DNA of 64,000 nucleotides from Rutidosis leptorrhynchoides (lineage: Eukaryota > Streptophyta > Magnoliopsida > Asterales > Asteraceae). Below the pieces are notes generated by a model. It was given only the letters and a program-made list of their open reading frames with translations, searched no databases and had not been told where the DNA came from. Below are positions 37,426 through 48,087 of this stretch, piece by piece. The stretch spans positions 717,208,001 to 717,272,000 of the forward strand of contig NC_092333.1 of assembly GCF_046630445.1 (NCBI RefSeq), in the 5' to 3' direction. The position numbers and the translations under genes were made by a program. The stretch's first letter is position 1, and each line of letters opens with the position of its first letter.

Positions 37426-37639
37426 TTTCTAAAACAGCTAGGGTTTTTTTTTCCATTTGTATGTGTCAAGAGATCAATAAATTGTGATGTATTATAGTTA
37501 GCAAAATATTAGGTCCCTAGCAGAATTAGAAATAATACAACTTATTTTTGTAATGATGATCTACACTTATAGAAATAATATAATTTGACTCTTCTCCATT
37601 CGCCTGCATATTCAATGTACAATGGTTATATTAGCTTTT

Positions 37640-37800
37640 TTTGGTTCAACTACATGTCTACGTTATGCCTAAATGCATGCCACTCTATAACAAAATAGTT
37701 GACTATTAGATTGGTTATTGCCCTACTTGCGTGCAGGTAAAGAAACTTCAAGAAAGCCATACTTTTTTTTGGTTCAACTACATGTCTACGTTATATCAGG
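37640..37800. repeat. Direct repeat of about 30 bases
   Basis: TTTTTGGTTCAACTACATGT and the following TCTACGTTAT occur near 37638 and again near 37765, inside the Helitron-like region. No gene is supported around it; ORFs at 37041-37226 and 37731-37946 are not recognised. Confidence 0.6.
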
Positions 37801-38199
37801 TTTGTTACCATTTATATTATACATCAATCGTCCCGCTTTGTAAACTGCGTCAGGTTCTTTCATTTGCAATTTCTTTCTTTCAGGAAACCAAATCAGGTTA
37901 CTCCACCGTTTGGAAACTACGTCCGGGTCAAAAAAAATTGGCTTAAAGCCCTACATCGATCCTGCAGTTGCAGTTTTGTAAATCATTTACTATAGCCTAT
38001 GAGGCATATGAATAATTTCAACGTTGGTTCTGCATTGCGTGTAACCGTTTTCCCGAACTCTGGATATTGTAATCATCATATCCTTTATGTATGCAGGCTG
38101 TATAAGTCTTTTGTGTTACAAGTTAGTAATTAACCAATCCTTTTAACATGCAACCATTATAACTATTTTGTGTTGGAACCTGTCACATGTCCATCAAAT

Positions 38200-38236
38200 A
38201 ACCCGCCACGTGCAATGCACGGGCAATGACCACTAG
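38200..38236 (+). mobile_element. Helitron 3' terminus
   Basis: A hairpin-forming CCCGCCACGTGCAATGCACG lies ten or so bases before CTAG (38233-38236), followed by T. Helitrons insert between A and T and end this way. It probably closes the element that contains the RPA-like fragment. The 5' TC end was not identified. Confidence 0.65.
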
Positions 38237-39330
38237 TTGGAACAAAAATGGACTTCTTGTAGGCATTGACTTACTAAAAGTTGTGATAAATGCACAACTA
38301 TTTATAATGAAGTCACAAAAACTATCCACTATACTTGTTCGTATAGAACAATTTGGCACACAATGCTAGTAAATTTATCTGTATTAGTAGTGAAAATATC
38401 ACTACCAAATCACAAACCCAAAAACTTTATTCCTCTTCCGTATCATAAAAACACAAGTACCTAATTTGAATATACATCTATATCTATATAATCTAATAAA
38501 CCTCTAAAATAATGACATCATCATTAAGTTAAATTATCAATTACTTTTCATAATAATGATGTCATAATTATATATTAATTTAATTAAAAAATAATACAAA
38601 ATCTTTTATAAAAAGAAATATATTAATCTCTCATAAATTGTAATTTTATTTTTTTTTTAAAATTTAAAAGGCATTTATTATTATTATTAATTATTATTAT
38701 TTTTTAAAAATATAAATATAATTATTCAACTTTGAGCGAACTTTATGTTTGTAAAATCAACGTCAAGTTTCTTAGTCAAAATCTGTAGTTCCACGGGGCA
38801 ATAAACTAAATGACTTTAACATTTACATTCACTTGATACCTAAAACATATTATTAAACTATTTCGTTTAAATAAACCCGTATTTTTACAGGTCATTTCAC
38901 TAGTTATACATATACATACATACAAAACATACACATAAAAAAAGGAGAACCGATGGCTCACTTTGGCTATACATGATGTATCGTGATAAAGGGATTGCAA
39001 CATTTAAAATTTTAAATATAAGATGAAATGACCATTCATATTATAAGGTAAAGAAATGATTTTGGTACAGTATAAAAAAAGTAATTTGGACAGTTATCAA
39101 TTATAATTTTTTACTTTCCACATTCAATAATATACATAAAAATGGATTTATTAAAAAAAAAAAAAAAAAATCCAAATGGTTGCATCTAGACTTTTTGACA
39201 AAAAAAGAACTAATAACACTGTATTTTACTATTTTTATTGATTGATATGTTTGTAGTTCTAACAACAAAAGCATTACATCCAACCCCACTGAGTCCCCTT
39301 TTCCACCTGCAGTTATTATCTCAGCCCATC
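38237..39330. other. Intergenic AT-rich DNA upstream of the micropeptide gene
   Basis: No supported gene. An imperfect inverted repeat, AATGACATCATCATTA (about 38510) against AATGATGTCAT (about 38562), suggests a MITE or Helitron remnant starting near 38468. A poly(A) run lies at about 39153. Confidence 0.45.
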
Positions 39331-39338
39331 TATATAAG
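39331..39338 (+). promoter_or_regulatory. TATA box of the DVL/RTFL-type gene
   Basis: TATATAAG about 96 bases before the ATG at 39434, in the usual plant position for a short 5' leader. Confidence 0.6.
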
Positions 39339-39433
39339 CTCAACTTCTAAAACATAACCATGCCATCTCTGATCTCTCTGCTATTATACTAAAAACTGTT
39401 CTGGGGATTCATGCCTCACTAATCATCGGTCTA

Positions 39434-39622
39434 ATGGAATCAGAAAATCGTTCGAAAAGTGAAAACAATGCGATAACGGGGGAAGATAAACACAAAGAGA
39501 AAGGTTCAAGATTCAAAAGGAGATGCTGCACATCACTGAAAGAGCAGTATTCAAGATTGTACATACTTACAAAATGTGTTGTTATATTGCTTTGTTGGCA
39601 TAAGCATGCAAACTGTAGTTAA
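39434..39622 (+). CDS. ROTUNDIFOLIA/DEVIL (RTFL/DVL)-type micropeptide
   Basis: A 62-aa intronless ORF. The N-terminus is polar (MESENRSKSENNAITGEDKH). The C-terminal half, CCTSLKEQYSRLYILTKCVV followed by ILLCWHKH, matches the RTFL domain shared by plant DVL/RTFL peptides, where LKEQ, the Tyr and CVV-LLCWH are typical. These peptides associate with the plasma membrane and limit cell proliferation and organ elongation when overexpressed. A TATA box lies upstream. A hAT-like MITE starts 11 bases after the stop, in the likely 3' UTR. The other host gene is convergent. Confidence 0.85.
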   Translation: MESENRSKSENNAITGEDKHKEKGSRFKRRCCTSLKEQYSRLYILTKCVVILLCWHKHANCS

Positions 39623-39633
39623 AATGCAACATA

Positions 39634-39776
39634 CAGGGATGGACTTAGAATATAATCACTGGGGGGTAACAATAATAAATTTTCTATCTTTCTGAGGGGC
39701 AAAACTATCTCTTTTTATGCACCTAAAAATTTCTTGAGGGGCAGCTGCCCCCGCTCTGTTTGTAGATTCATCCCTG
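39634..39776. mobile_element. Small hAT-like MITE in the DVL/RTFL 3' region
   Basis: 143 bp with terminal CAGGGATGGA and TTCATCCCTG inverted repeats and a GGGGCAGCTGCCCC palindrome-like centre near 39736. An 8-base target duplication is not convincing (gcaacata against cttagata). Confidence 0.55.
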
Positions 39777-40045
39777 CTTAGATACATTAATATTTACATG
39801 TATATATGTGTGTGCGTGTGCGCGCGCTCATACAATCTGTACTAAGATATCATTAGAATATGAAATTACGCTTTCATGAATGCAAAGAATGATAAAAATA
39901 AGGTTATATGTTCAAATCAGACTAGTCATTCATTCATGTGTGTTCTGCAATGTACACTCGATAAAACTATAATCATTGTAACTGGAAAATGAAGACATTT
40001 GATATTTGATATATGAAATTAAGACATGGATAATAATTTATATTT

Positions 40046-40300
40046 TCACTTAGAAGATGATGAACATTTGTTCTTGATCCATTTGAAACTAGTGGAGGTA
40101 CCTTTCTTCATTTTGTTAGCTCCAACAATGGCAGCAGACTTAGCTTTCACCAATCCAGTCGACGCAGCAGCCTTCACTTGATCCATCTTCTTGTTGGTGT
40201 TGTTGCTCTTATTAGTATTCTGAGTTTCATAAGGCTTTTCTTCATTGTTGAAAACGCCCGTTCCCCATTGATCAGACCATGTATCGTTCTTGCTTCCCAT
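40046..40300 (-). CDS. Small basic plant protein of unknown function
   Basis: 84 aa from the Met at 40300 (MGSKNDTWSDQWG). I prefer this to the upstream Met at 40324 because an acceptor-like ATTTTAG|GTCAAGAT lies just before it. The middle is polar and Asn/Lys-rich. The last half is amphipathic with VKAAASTGLVKAKSAAIVGA and NKMKKGTSTSFKWIKNK, then a Ser-rich end. This layout recalls a plant family of small proteins with a DTWADQWG-like start, but I cannot name a function. It is convergent with the DVL/RTFL-type gene. A 5' UTR exon probably lies near 41047-41095. Confidence 0.65.
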   Translation of the reverse strand: MGSKNDTWSDQWGTGVFNNEEKPYETQNTNKSNNTNKKMDQVKAAASTGLVKAKSAAIVGANKMKKGTSTSFKWIKNKCSSSSK

Positions 40301-40308
40301 ATCTTGAC

Positions 40309-41095
40309 CTAAAATATGTTCCAAAGTTTTAACGTTTATCAGATACGAATATTGAAACGTTCGTAGCTATCGAACTATTGATTCTTAACTACGATAAGCA
40401 ATTTTTCGGTAATTACAAATATAAAACTCAATTGTACAAATTTTGAAAAAATAAGAATGTGTGTTCAAAGTTCAAACAATCAAATTGATGTCAATCTTAA
40501 CTAATAGAATCAGCAAACTACTGAAAACAATTACACATACAGATAATTGAATCTGATAATTCAAGTGTATCAACTCTAAAATAAAATTTGGGGATAATGT
40601 AAAAATTATAGCATATTTCATATAACTTTCGCAATCAAATAATTCGCATCGATGTTGCAATCAAAGATGTAACAATCTAAAGAAAACTTAAAAAAACAAC
40701 GCAAATCAAGCTGTTAGAATTAAATATAATAAACTAAAGCCCTAACAAATCACAATGCAAGTTAAGCTTCTTTCTAAGTATATTTTTTTTTCTAAAACCC
40801 TAGCTGCAATTAATTCATCAGCATCATCTTAAATCAAGATAAACATCATAAGCACATACGATTAATACACAGAATATTGATCGAAACAAAACTGGCGAAC
40901 ACGAGCAAACGAATTTGCGTGTAGTGATTTAAACCTTAAAAAATATATAGAGATAGAGATAGAGATACAGATATAGATACAGAGACAAGTATACAACTAC
41001 GGATTTAAGAAAAATAAAAGAAAAAAGCAAGGAGATAAAACCCCACCAGGAGGAGAATCGCAGTTGATAATGACTTGTGTGAGACCTGTTCAGCA
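40309..41095 (-). other. Probable 5' UTR intron and leader of the small basic protein gene
   Basis: On the minus strand a donor-like CCTG|GTGGGG lies at about 41046 and the acceptor TTTTAG at 40309. The stretch between is AT-rich and has no ORF of interest. Confidence 0.4.
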
Positions 41096-41431
41096 ATAAA
41101 AATTATTTTCAGAATTAAAGGGGCTGTTTGGCTTTGCACGACTCAATACCTTTTTTTATCACTTCTAAATTAGATAATCTTTTTCTTTTAACAAAATTGA
41201 CAAAATGATCCATGTGTTTGTTCATTTTCATCCTAGATTTTAGAAACTGTAATTTTCATCTTTAATAGAGTAAATGTGTCCCAATTTAGTCCCTGCATTA
41301 ACGAACGATTAAATTGTCCGTTAGTGTCGGCTCGTGTTTATCACGTGATTATAAAATGTTTCATATTCTAATGTATAATGTATTCTTCATACTAAACCTA
41401 TACATGATACTCCGTTCTATTCATGTTCCTT

Positions 41432-43154
41432 GACAAAATTGCATGGGGGGTCCCTATGGTTTGTTCAAAACAACAAGTGGAGTCCAAAAGAATTTTTTCA
41501 CCTTAGGGGGTCACTGTAGTTTGCAATAGTTTCACCAGGGGTCCAACGTCCTAACGTCTGTCAATATTTAACAGTTTTGGGCCTCACATGACTTGCACAT
41601 GAGGGTAGTTCCGTCTTTTTAATTAACCCTCCAACCTTTTTTATTTTATTTTCTCTTTTCTTTTATTTCTCTTTTCTATTTCTCTCAACTCAGCAAAAAT
41701 TATGAATCATGAATCCATCGAATTAAACCTGATAAAATGAAGGAGTCTAACTCGCTCAATTACTCGGTCAACCGCCAGTCAACGACGGTCAAACGGCGGT
41801 CAACGGTGGTCGGAAAACTTAGATCTAGACGGAAAAACGAAAAGATGAGGAAGGAGAACAGGAAAAGAGAAAAGAAGAGAAGAGAGGAAGGAAATAACAT
41901 GAAACCCGTTATGAATTCCGGTGTCCTGAGGAGTTAAAGAAGTAGGTGGTGATTTCTTAACTTTTTAGGGTTTTTAAGTTGAGAGAAGCTCACTTTTTTT
42001 AGATCTGGAAGACTATAACAGCGTACAGCCCCTCAACTACTAAATTAATTCCTTTTTTCTTTATTTAATTACAATAGCAGTCCCTCAACATTACCAACTC
42101 TAATAAATAGAACAAACTTAATTTGCATTCTTGAATCTTTAATTAATTGACAATAACAGCCCCTGTTATTATATATTATTAGAATATATATATTTATATT
42201 AAAAGGTCAACGAAAGTCAACATCCGAGTTCTCCCCCGAGTTCTCCCCGAGTCGCGAGTTTTACAACCTTGACAGATCCAAAACGTCAAGGATTGCAAGG
42301 AAAAATGGAAGAACATGATCGGTGTTAAAGATGAACACCATAAATCAAAAACTGAGATTTATAGTGTTTTAGCCTTTGATTTCTACACGAAATATACTTC
42401 AAATCATGTATAAAACCTTTGTAAGTCATCAATTTAACCTGAATCATCATATAACTTTCGAATTCAATCAATGAAATTCTGTTGACTTTTTGAACCGAAA
42501 TTTGACTTTGAGAAATCGAATCATTCAATGATGTTAAACTCAAATTGAAATATCACGAAGCACAATTGATTGATAAGAAATCTATAACTGTTCTCAGATC
42601 GACCTGAGGTGTTGTGATTCAACCAGAGCAGCTCGATGTCACTATTCGGTTAAAGATGAAGAACACGAGCCATAAATCCTCGAATCTGTTGCTATGAATC
42701 TGAATTGATGTTGAAGGAGTGTGAGATTCTCATTGTGAATCATGAATCTAAGCTTAATTCGTTGAAATAATCATCATATGTTGAAGTTGAAAATTGAGGT
42801 TGAAGATGATACATATGAACGAGTACTGTAGCTGATGGTACATGAATCTGAGCTTAATTTATTTTTTATTTTTTGATGTTTTGATGATAAATAAAAAGAT
42901 GATATGAAGATGTAGAGAATGTAATGAAGAATGAGTGCAGGTATACTTAAAAGGGGTAAAAAGAGATAAAAAGACTAAAGTGCCCTCACATGCTATGCAC
43001 ATGTTGAAAGTTAACAGAAAAAGATAGCGGTGTTAGGCAATTGGACCCCCCATGAAACAAGTGCATACCACAGTGACCCTCAATGTCAAAAAAATTCTTT
43101 TGGACCCCGGTTGTAGTTTTGAACAAACCACAGGGACCCCCGTGCAATTTTTTC
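41432..43154. mobile_element. Non-autonomous MULE-like element with long TIRs
   Basis: Inverted ends of roughly 180 bases (start GACAAAATTGCATGGGGG, with GGTCCCTATGGTTTG; the right end is its complement). A perfect 9-base duplication ATGTTCCTT flanks it (41423-41431, 43155-43163). It has no transposase; ORFs at 41737-41937 and 42325-42543 are not recognised. Confidence 0.85.
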
Positions 43155-43527
43155 ATGTTCCTTTAATTACTCTGTGATTAATCTAAGACAGAAACAGTTT
43201 CACTGCCCGAGCAACATGGTTGGATTTCGAAAAAAAAAGATTAATGAAAGCTTGCACTTCGAGTATGCACAACAATAGAACCTTCGACTTGGATTCTTTG
43301 ATGTCAACGAAGTATGAATAATCAACGGACTACCACAAACACAATACACAGTCATCCTGAATTAGGATCGAAGATTTGTTTAGGGAATTTTTGTATGGGT
43401 ATAGAACGAAGACAAACTATATTATGTTCTCTTCATTATACCGCGTATATATTATATAATGGTTTATAATCACGTGATATGTACAAGCCTACAGTAATGT
43501 AACATCCCAATTTTTTTCCCGGGTCTG

Positions 43528-43660
43528 AGCCGCACTGCGGGCCTTAGAGTCGCGCTGCGGGTTAACATGTGAGCTAATGGGAAAATCTTTAGAAACTGTT
43601 GGATTCAATTTTTAGTTTTGAGCCGCGCCGCGGGCCCTGGAGCTGCGCCGCCGGCTATAA
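43528..43660. repeat. GC-rich GAGCCGCRCYGCGGGC repeats in LTR E
   Basis: Four related units (gagccgcactgcgggcc, gtcgcgctgcggg, gagccgcgccgcgggcc, gagctgcgccgccggc) in two pairs, set in AT-rich DNA. Confidence 0.75.
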
Positions 43661-44881
43661 CTAGAGCTGGTGCTGAATCAGCATTTTAATGAGGGTTAAA
43701 TTATGGGCATTTTGGTCTTTTCGCATTGTGAACGGTTTGGTGACCCCAAAACTGATCAAGCCCTATCTTATCCTCATTTCAACCTCATCTCTTCACTCTC
43801 ATTTCTCTCAACCTTTTTAGAAAGAGAAAACCCATTTAGAGAGAGAGAACTTTGATTAGAGAAGAAGAAGCTTGAATCGGGTGAAGGTGCAACAGTTAAA
43901 GTTGTTCCTTTCGTCCCTAGCTACGTTTTGATTGTAGTGGTAAGTCTCGAACCCGAATTTTAGTCTTTGATTCTTGTTTTGTGTTAGGGTTTGAGTTAGT
44001 CTTGGGTTATAAACCCCATTTCTCATGAAATTGGGGGTTTTGTTGTATGTATTGTGTAAGTAAACCTGATTAATGTGGGTTTAGGGTTTGATGATGAATT
44101 TGATCATGGTTTTGGGTGCTAATCACTAGATTGGAAGTTTGTGTGTAAATTTGATGTTCTTAAGAACATGCTTGCTAGTCAAAATGAGTGTTGACTTTGA
44201 TTTAGTGTCAAACTAAGTTTTGAGTCAAGATTTGGTGAATCAAGTGTGTAAATACTTGGTTTAGGTATTAATTGGTGTTTTGGAAATATAATCACTAGTT
44301 GTTAGTGATTTTGGGCGTTTTTGGGACTTATGTCAAAATGGGTAAGTTGATTGGGCCGAATTTGGTAATGACACTAGTTTTGGTCAAATGGATGTTTAAA
44401 CACTTGTGTTAATTGTTAAATGGCGTTTATGGAAGATAAACTTTTGAGTTAAGTGTAAATTGGTGATTTTATGACATAATCACTAGTAATGGTGATTATG
44501 GGTCAAACTTGCTTTGGTGGTTAAGTGCAGTTTGGGTCAAGTTTCACTTATAGGTTGATTTTGTAAGGTCAAGTGCAATGAGTTTTAGTTTGTGCTTATT
44601 TGAATGGGTCGGAATTACCACCCATAGTGGTAACTGGTGAAGTCCATTTTAGGGGCCTAAATGGGCGGGTGGTTGTGAGTTAGACGAAAACCCTTGGTTA
44701 AGGGTGTTGGTGTAAATTCTCATTTAGAGAATGTGTGTTTATGTGTATTGTACCTATACGTGTATTATAGTTAAAGGCTTGCTCGGTTGCGTTTGGAGGC
44801 GATTTACATACATGACTTGTGCGGACATTTCAAGGTGAGTGGAATAATTATACGTGTATGTATATAGTGTATTTATTTGTG

Positions 44882-45055
44882 TGCTATGGTATGAACCACG
44901 GAGCCGGTAGTTCCATAGCATGTGCGCGTGTTCTATGATGTGAACCACGGAGCCGGTAGCATCATGGTACGTGTGTTCTAGTGTGAACCATGGAGCCGGT
45001 AGCACTATGGCACGAGTTGTTAAGGTGTGAACCACGGAGCCGGTAGCGCCTTAGC
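44882..45055 (+). repeat. Hairpin array in LTR E, units 1-4
   Basis: Each unit has the 19-base core TGAACCACGGAGCCGGTAG flanked by pairing arms. Unit 1: TGCTATGG with CCATAGCA, plus two extra bases each side. Unit 2: CTATGATG with CATCATGG. Unit 3: TAGTG with CACTA. Unit 4: GTTAAGGTG with CGCCTTAGC. Arms differ between units but pair within each, allowing a few G-T pairs. Confidence 0.9.
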
Positions 45056-45580
45056 TGAAATGCCCCGTTCATATCGATTATAAATGTTTCATATTAATTG
45101 GTTTCATTGCGAGGTTTTGACCTCTATATGAGACGTTTTTAAAAGACTGCATTCATTTTTAAAAACACACCATAATCTTTATTTTATCGACAAAGGTTTA
45201 GAAAACATAACATAGATTATCAAGAAATGATAATCTAAAATATAACGTTTACACACGACTATTACATAATGATTTACAATAATATGATACAACAAATTGT
45301 TTCTCGAATGCAGTTTTTAAACATTATCATACAAGCATGCTGACTCCCATTTCTTGTCGTTAATTAGCATGCAACAGCGGAAGCTCTTAATAATCACCTG
45401 AGAATAAACATGCTTTAAACGTCAACAAAAATATTGGTGAATTATAAGTTTAACTTATATATATATATCAAATTATAATAATAGACCACAAGATTTCAAT
45501 ATTTAACTGCACACATACATCTCGTGTATAAAACATGATACACATAACCTGTGTATAAAAAATCAATCATATGGTGAACA

Positions 45581-48087
45581 TATAATAACCCGAAACAAAT
45601 TTTACTTATGACATTATAGTCTTCACTAATAACATTGATTATATCTTAGTAAACTTAATTGAGTTAAAAATTAATAAATGGATGATGAAAAAAATAATAT
45701 AGAAACATAAGGTCACTAGGGAGGTCAGTTGGCAGAAACATAAATAATACATTTTATGGTCATGCATGATGTGTCAAGGTCATAAAGATAAGATTTATAG
45801 TCATTGTTATTTGTTAATTGTATATGCATGCGCACTCCTACTAAGCTTTATGAAAATAATACATGCTTTTGTATAAAGAATTGATTTAAAATCTATAATG
45901 CATGAACCAGAAACATTATAAGTGGAAGAAATTGTATTTAAGAATTAATATGAGAAGTAGGAAGTTAGGTAACTTCATATTTTAGATCAATTAGTGGGTT
46001 AGCAATTAAGTGATATATATAATATAAGAATTAATATGAGAAGTGGGAAGTTAGGTAACTTCTTTCTTTTAAGACCGATCGGTGGATTAGCAATTAAGTG
46101 ATATATATATATAAACAACTCATGGTTTCAAGCTTTCATTTTACAAATAAAGAAAAAAAAAAATCACAATAACAAAAGATGGAGAATTTGTCTAAATAAG
46201 GAGGATCATTGGTTGAGGTGAACGTGAACCAAAGTCGTGATCGAGTTCGAGTTCGAGTTTCGGGTTGAATTTACGTAGTATTTTGAGGTAACTTTTCATC
46301 TTTATTTTAAACCTTTTGATTTGTTAAGATATATAAGGTTAAGTGATCAATCAAATATGAAATTTACTATCGTTAACTTTTGCTAGCGATGATGAATTAG
46401 AATTGTCATTAGAATTAATCTTGTTAGTCAGATTAAGGTAAACCCTTTGTGATAGATACTTGGTTAACGGTTAACGGTTAACGGTTAATGATGTCTTATA
46501 AGTTTATAGATGGTTCCACGATTTTTTTTGGAATGAATAATAGACACGGATACATATAGATAGTCACGTAAACGATTCAACTGGATATAAATAATTTGGT
46601 TGTTAGTCAAATAAAGAAAATAGTTTTATATAATTTGGTATAAAGTTGTTGAACATAATAAATTTGGAGGTACGTTTGTTAATTAACGATTTTAGATTAA
46701 AGGCTATATTGGGGTTGTAGACATTAAAACGCTTCACATGAATTTAGATGGAGTACCATTTTACTAGTATAATTAAATGAGTTGATGAATTCTAATAATA
46801 ATAATATTTTTGTTAAGAGATCAAGTTAGTATAATTAAATTTAAAATGATATAATTAAGAAAACAAATCTAACTAGATTCGAAACATAGTATTTAAGAGA
46901 ACAAAGCTAGGACAGTTAGCTACAATTTCTAAATTAAGCAAATGGTTATATGTAGACACTGTGAAGAATTCGGAAGCATCTTAACGATATTGAGAGCTTT
47001 AGCTATTTGTCCAGGTACGGGTGTCCGTACTTTCTTTCAGCGTTATCTCATTTGATTAACTCGTTATTGAATTCATTATTATTTGTTTATTATGATTCTA
47101 TCTATTTGACATGAACTAATTGAGATTTGATTTATGGTGAAAACATGTATTCGAAATAAAGATGATTTTTAAAAAACTCTAACGCCTTATTTATTTCTAG
47201 CTCTCTTGATTCATTCAATTAGGTTCCATATGTACTGTGAACATAGTTTTGGTGTTGGTTGGTATGTTCACTGTACTACCATAGAACCCTAGATTGTAGA
47301 CAAGAGATAGGTATACCGAGCCAACTTCCTGTGGAGGTTACCACAGGGTGGTCATTGTGGTACCAATGACTTCACACTTACTGTGGCTGTGTGATTCGTC
47401 ACGGTGTCGCCACTTTATTATATTTGCTCGTAGGAGAGCGTTTGGTTTATTTGGGAGGCGTATGGATGCATCCTAGGATATGTTATGATATGATCTATGT
47501 AGAGCGGTCGTGTTGTGTAGTGCCATACACAACTTCTGATTAGGGAAATCACATGGAGTCATGACCAGTGTGTTATTGCGCGAGATACGATATTTTTGGC
47601 ACCATGGGTGCATGGATTGGATACTTTGTTTAGGTGTACTCGGTATGGACTGACTCTTCTTTACTCTGGCTTTTATTTTCATACTCTGGTGTTGTGGTGA
47701 TACTCGATGAAGATTTTAAAATTAAAAATATAAATTATTTTTAATCCTTTCACTCTTATATCTTAAATTATTATTACTCCTATTGTTATCATCATCCGCG
47801 CACTGAGCAATTAGCTCAGCCGCATTTTCTTTTCATGCGTCAGGTAATCGGGGTAACATGGGATGAGTGAGAGAGTTCAAGACATGATGTTGGCAGAGAC
47901 CTACCTATCTATTTTATAGTTGGACTTATTTGTGGTTTGAAAAAATAATCGATTGAAGATATATTCCTGAGTGTATTTTCAGACATTCGTTATTGGTGTG
48001 ACGTTATTATTATGTATTTAATTATGGATTGAAATTGTTAAAAGTAAATGTGACCTTCCGTTCCTTGTTTGGATAAGGGGTGTTACA
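45581..48087 (+). mobile_element. Solo LTR F with GAACA target duplication
   Basis: Begins TATAATAACCCGAAAC (a TG start would be usual) and ends GGGGTGTTACA. GAACA is present at 45576-45580 and 48088-48092. At 2507 bp it has no coding region. It contains an 86-base tandem duplication (45940-46116) and consecutive hairpins at 47328-47394. The short ORF at 47473-47682 has no support. Confidence 0.8.
47328..47394 (+). repeat. Three consecutive hairpins in LTR F
   Basis: CCTGTGG with CCACAGG (loop 6), GTCATTG with CAATGAC (loop 6), TCACAC with GTGTGA (loop 11). All stems are perfect and different in sequence. Confidence 0.8.

Noticed and set aside
44754-45434. CRISPR-like spaced repeats
   Set aside because: The constant 19-base core is flanked by self-pairing arms, there are only four to six units, and this is a plant LTR.
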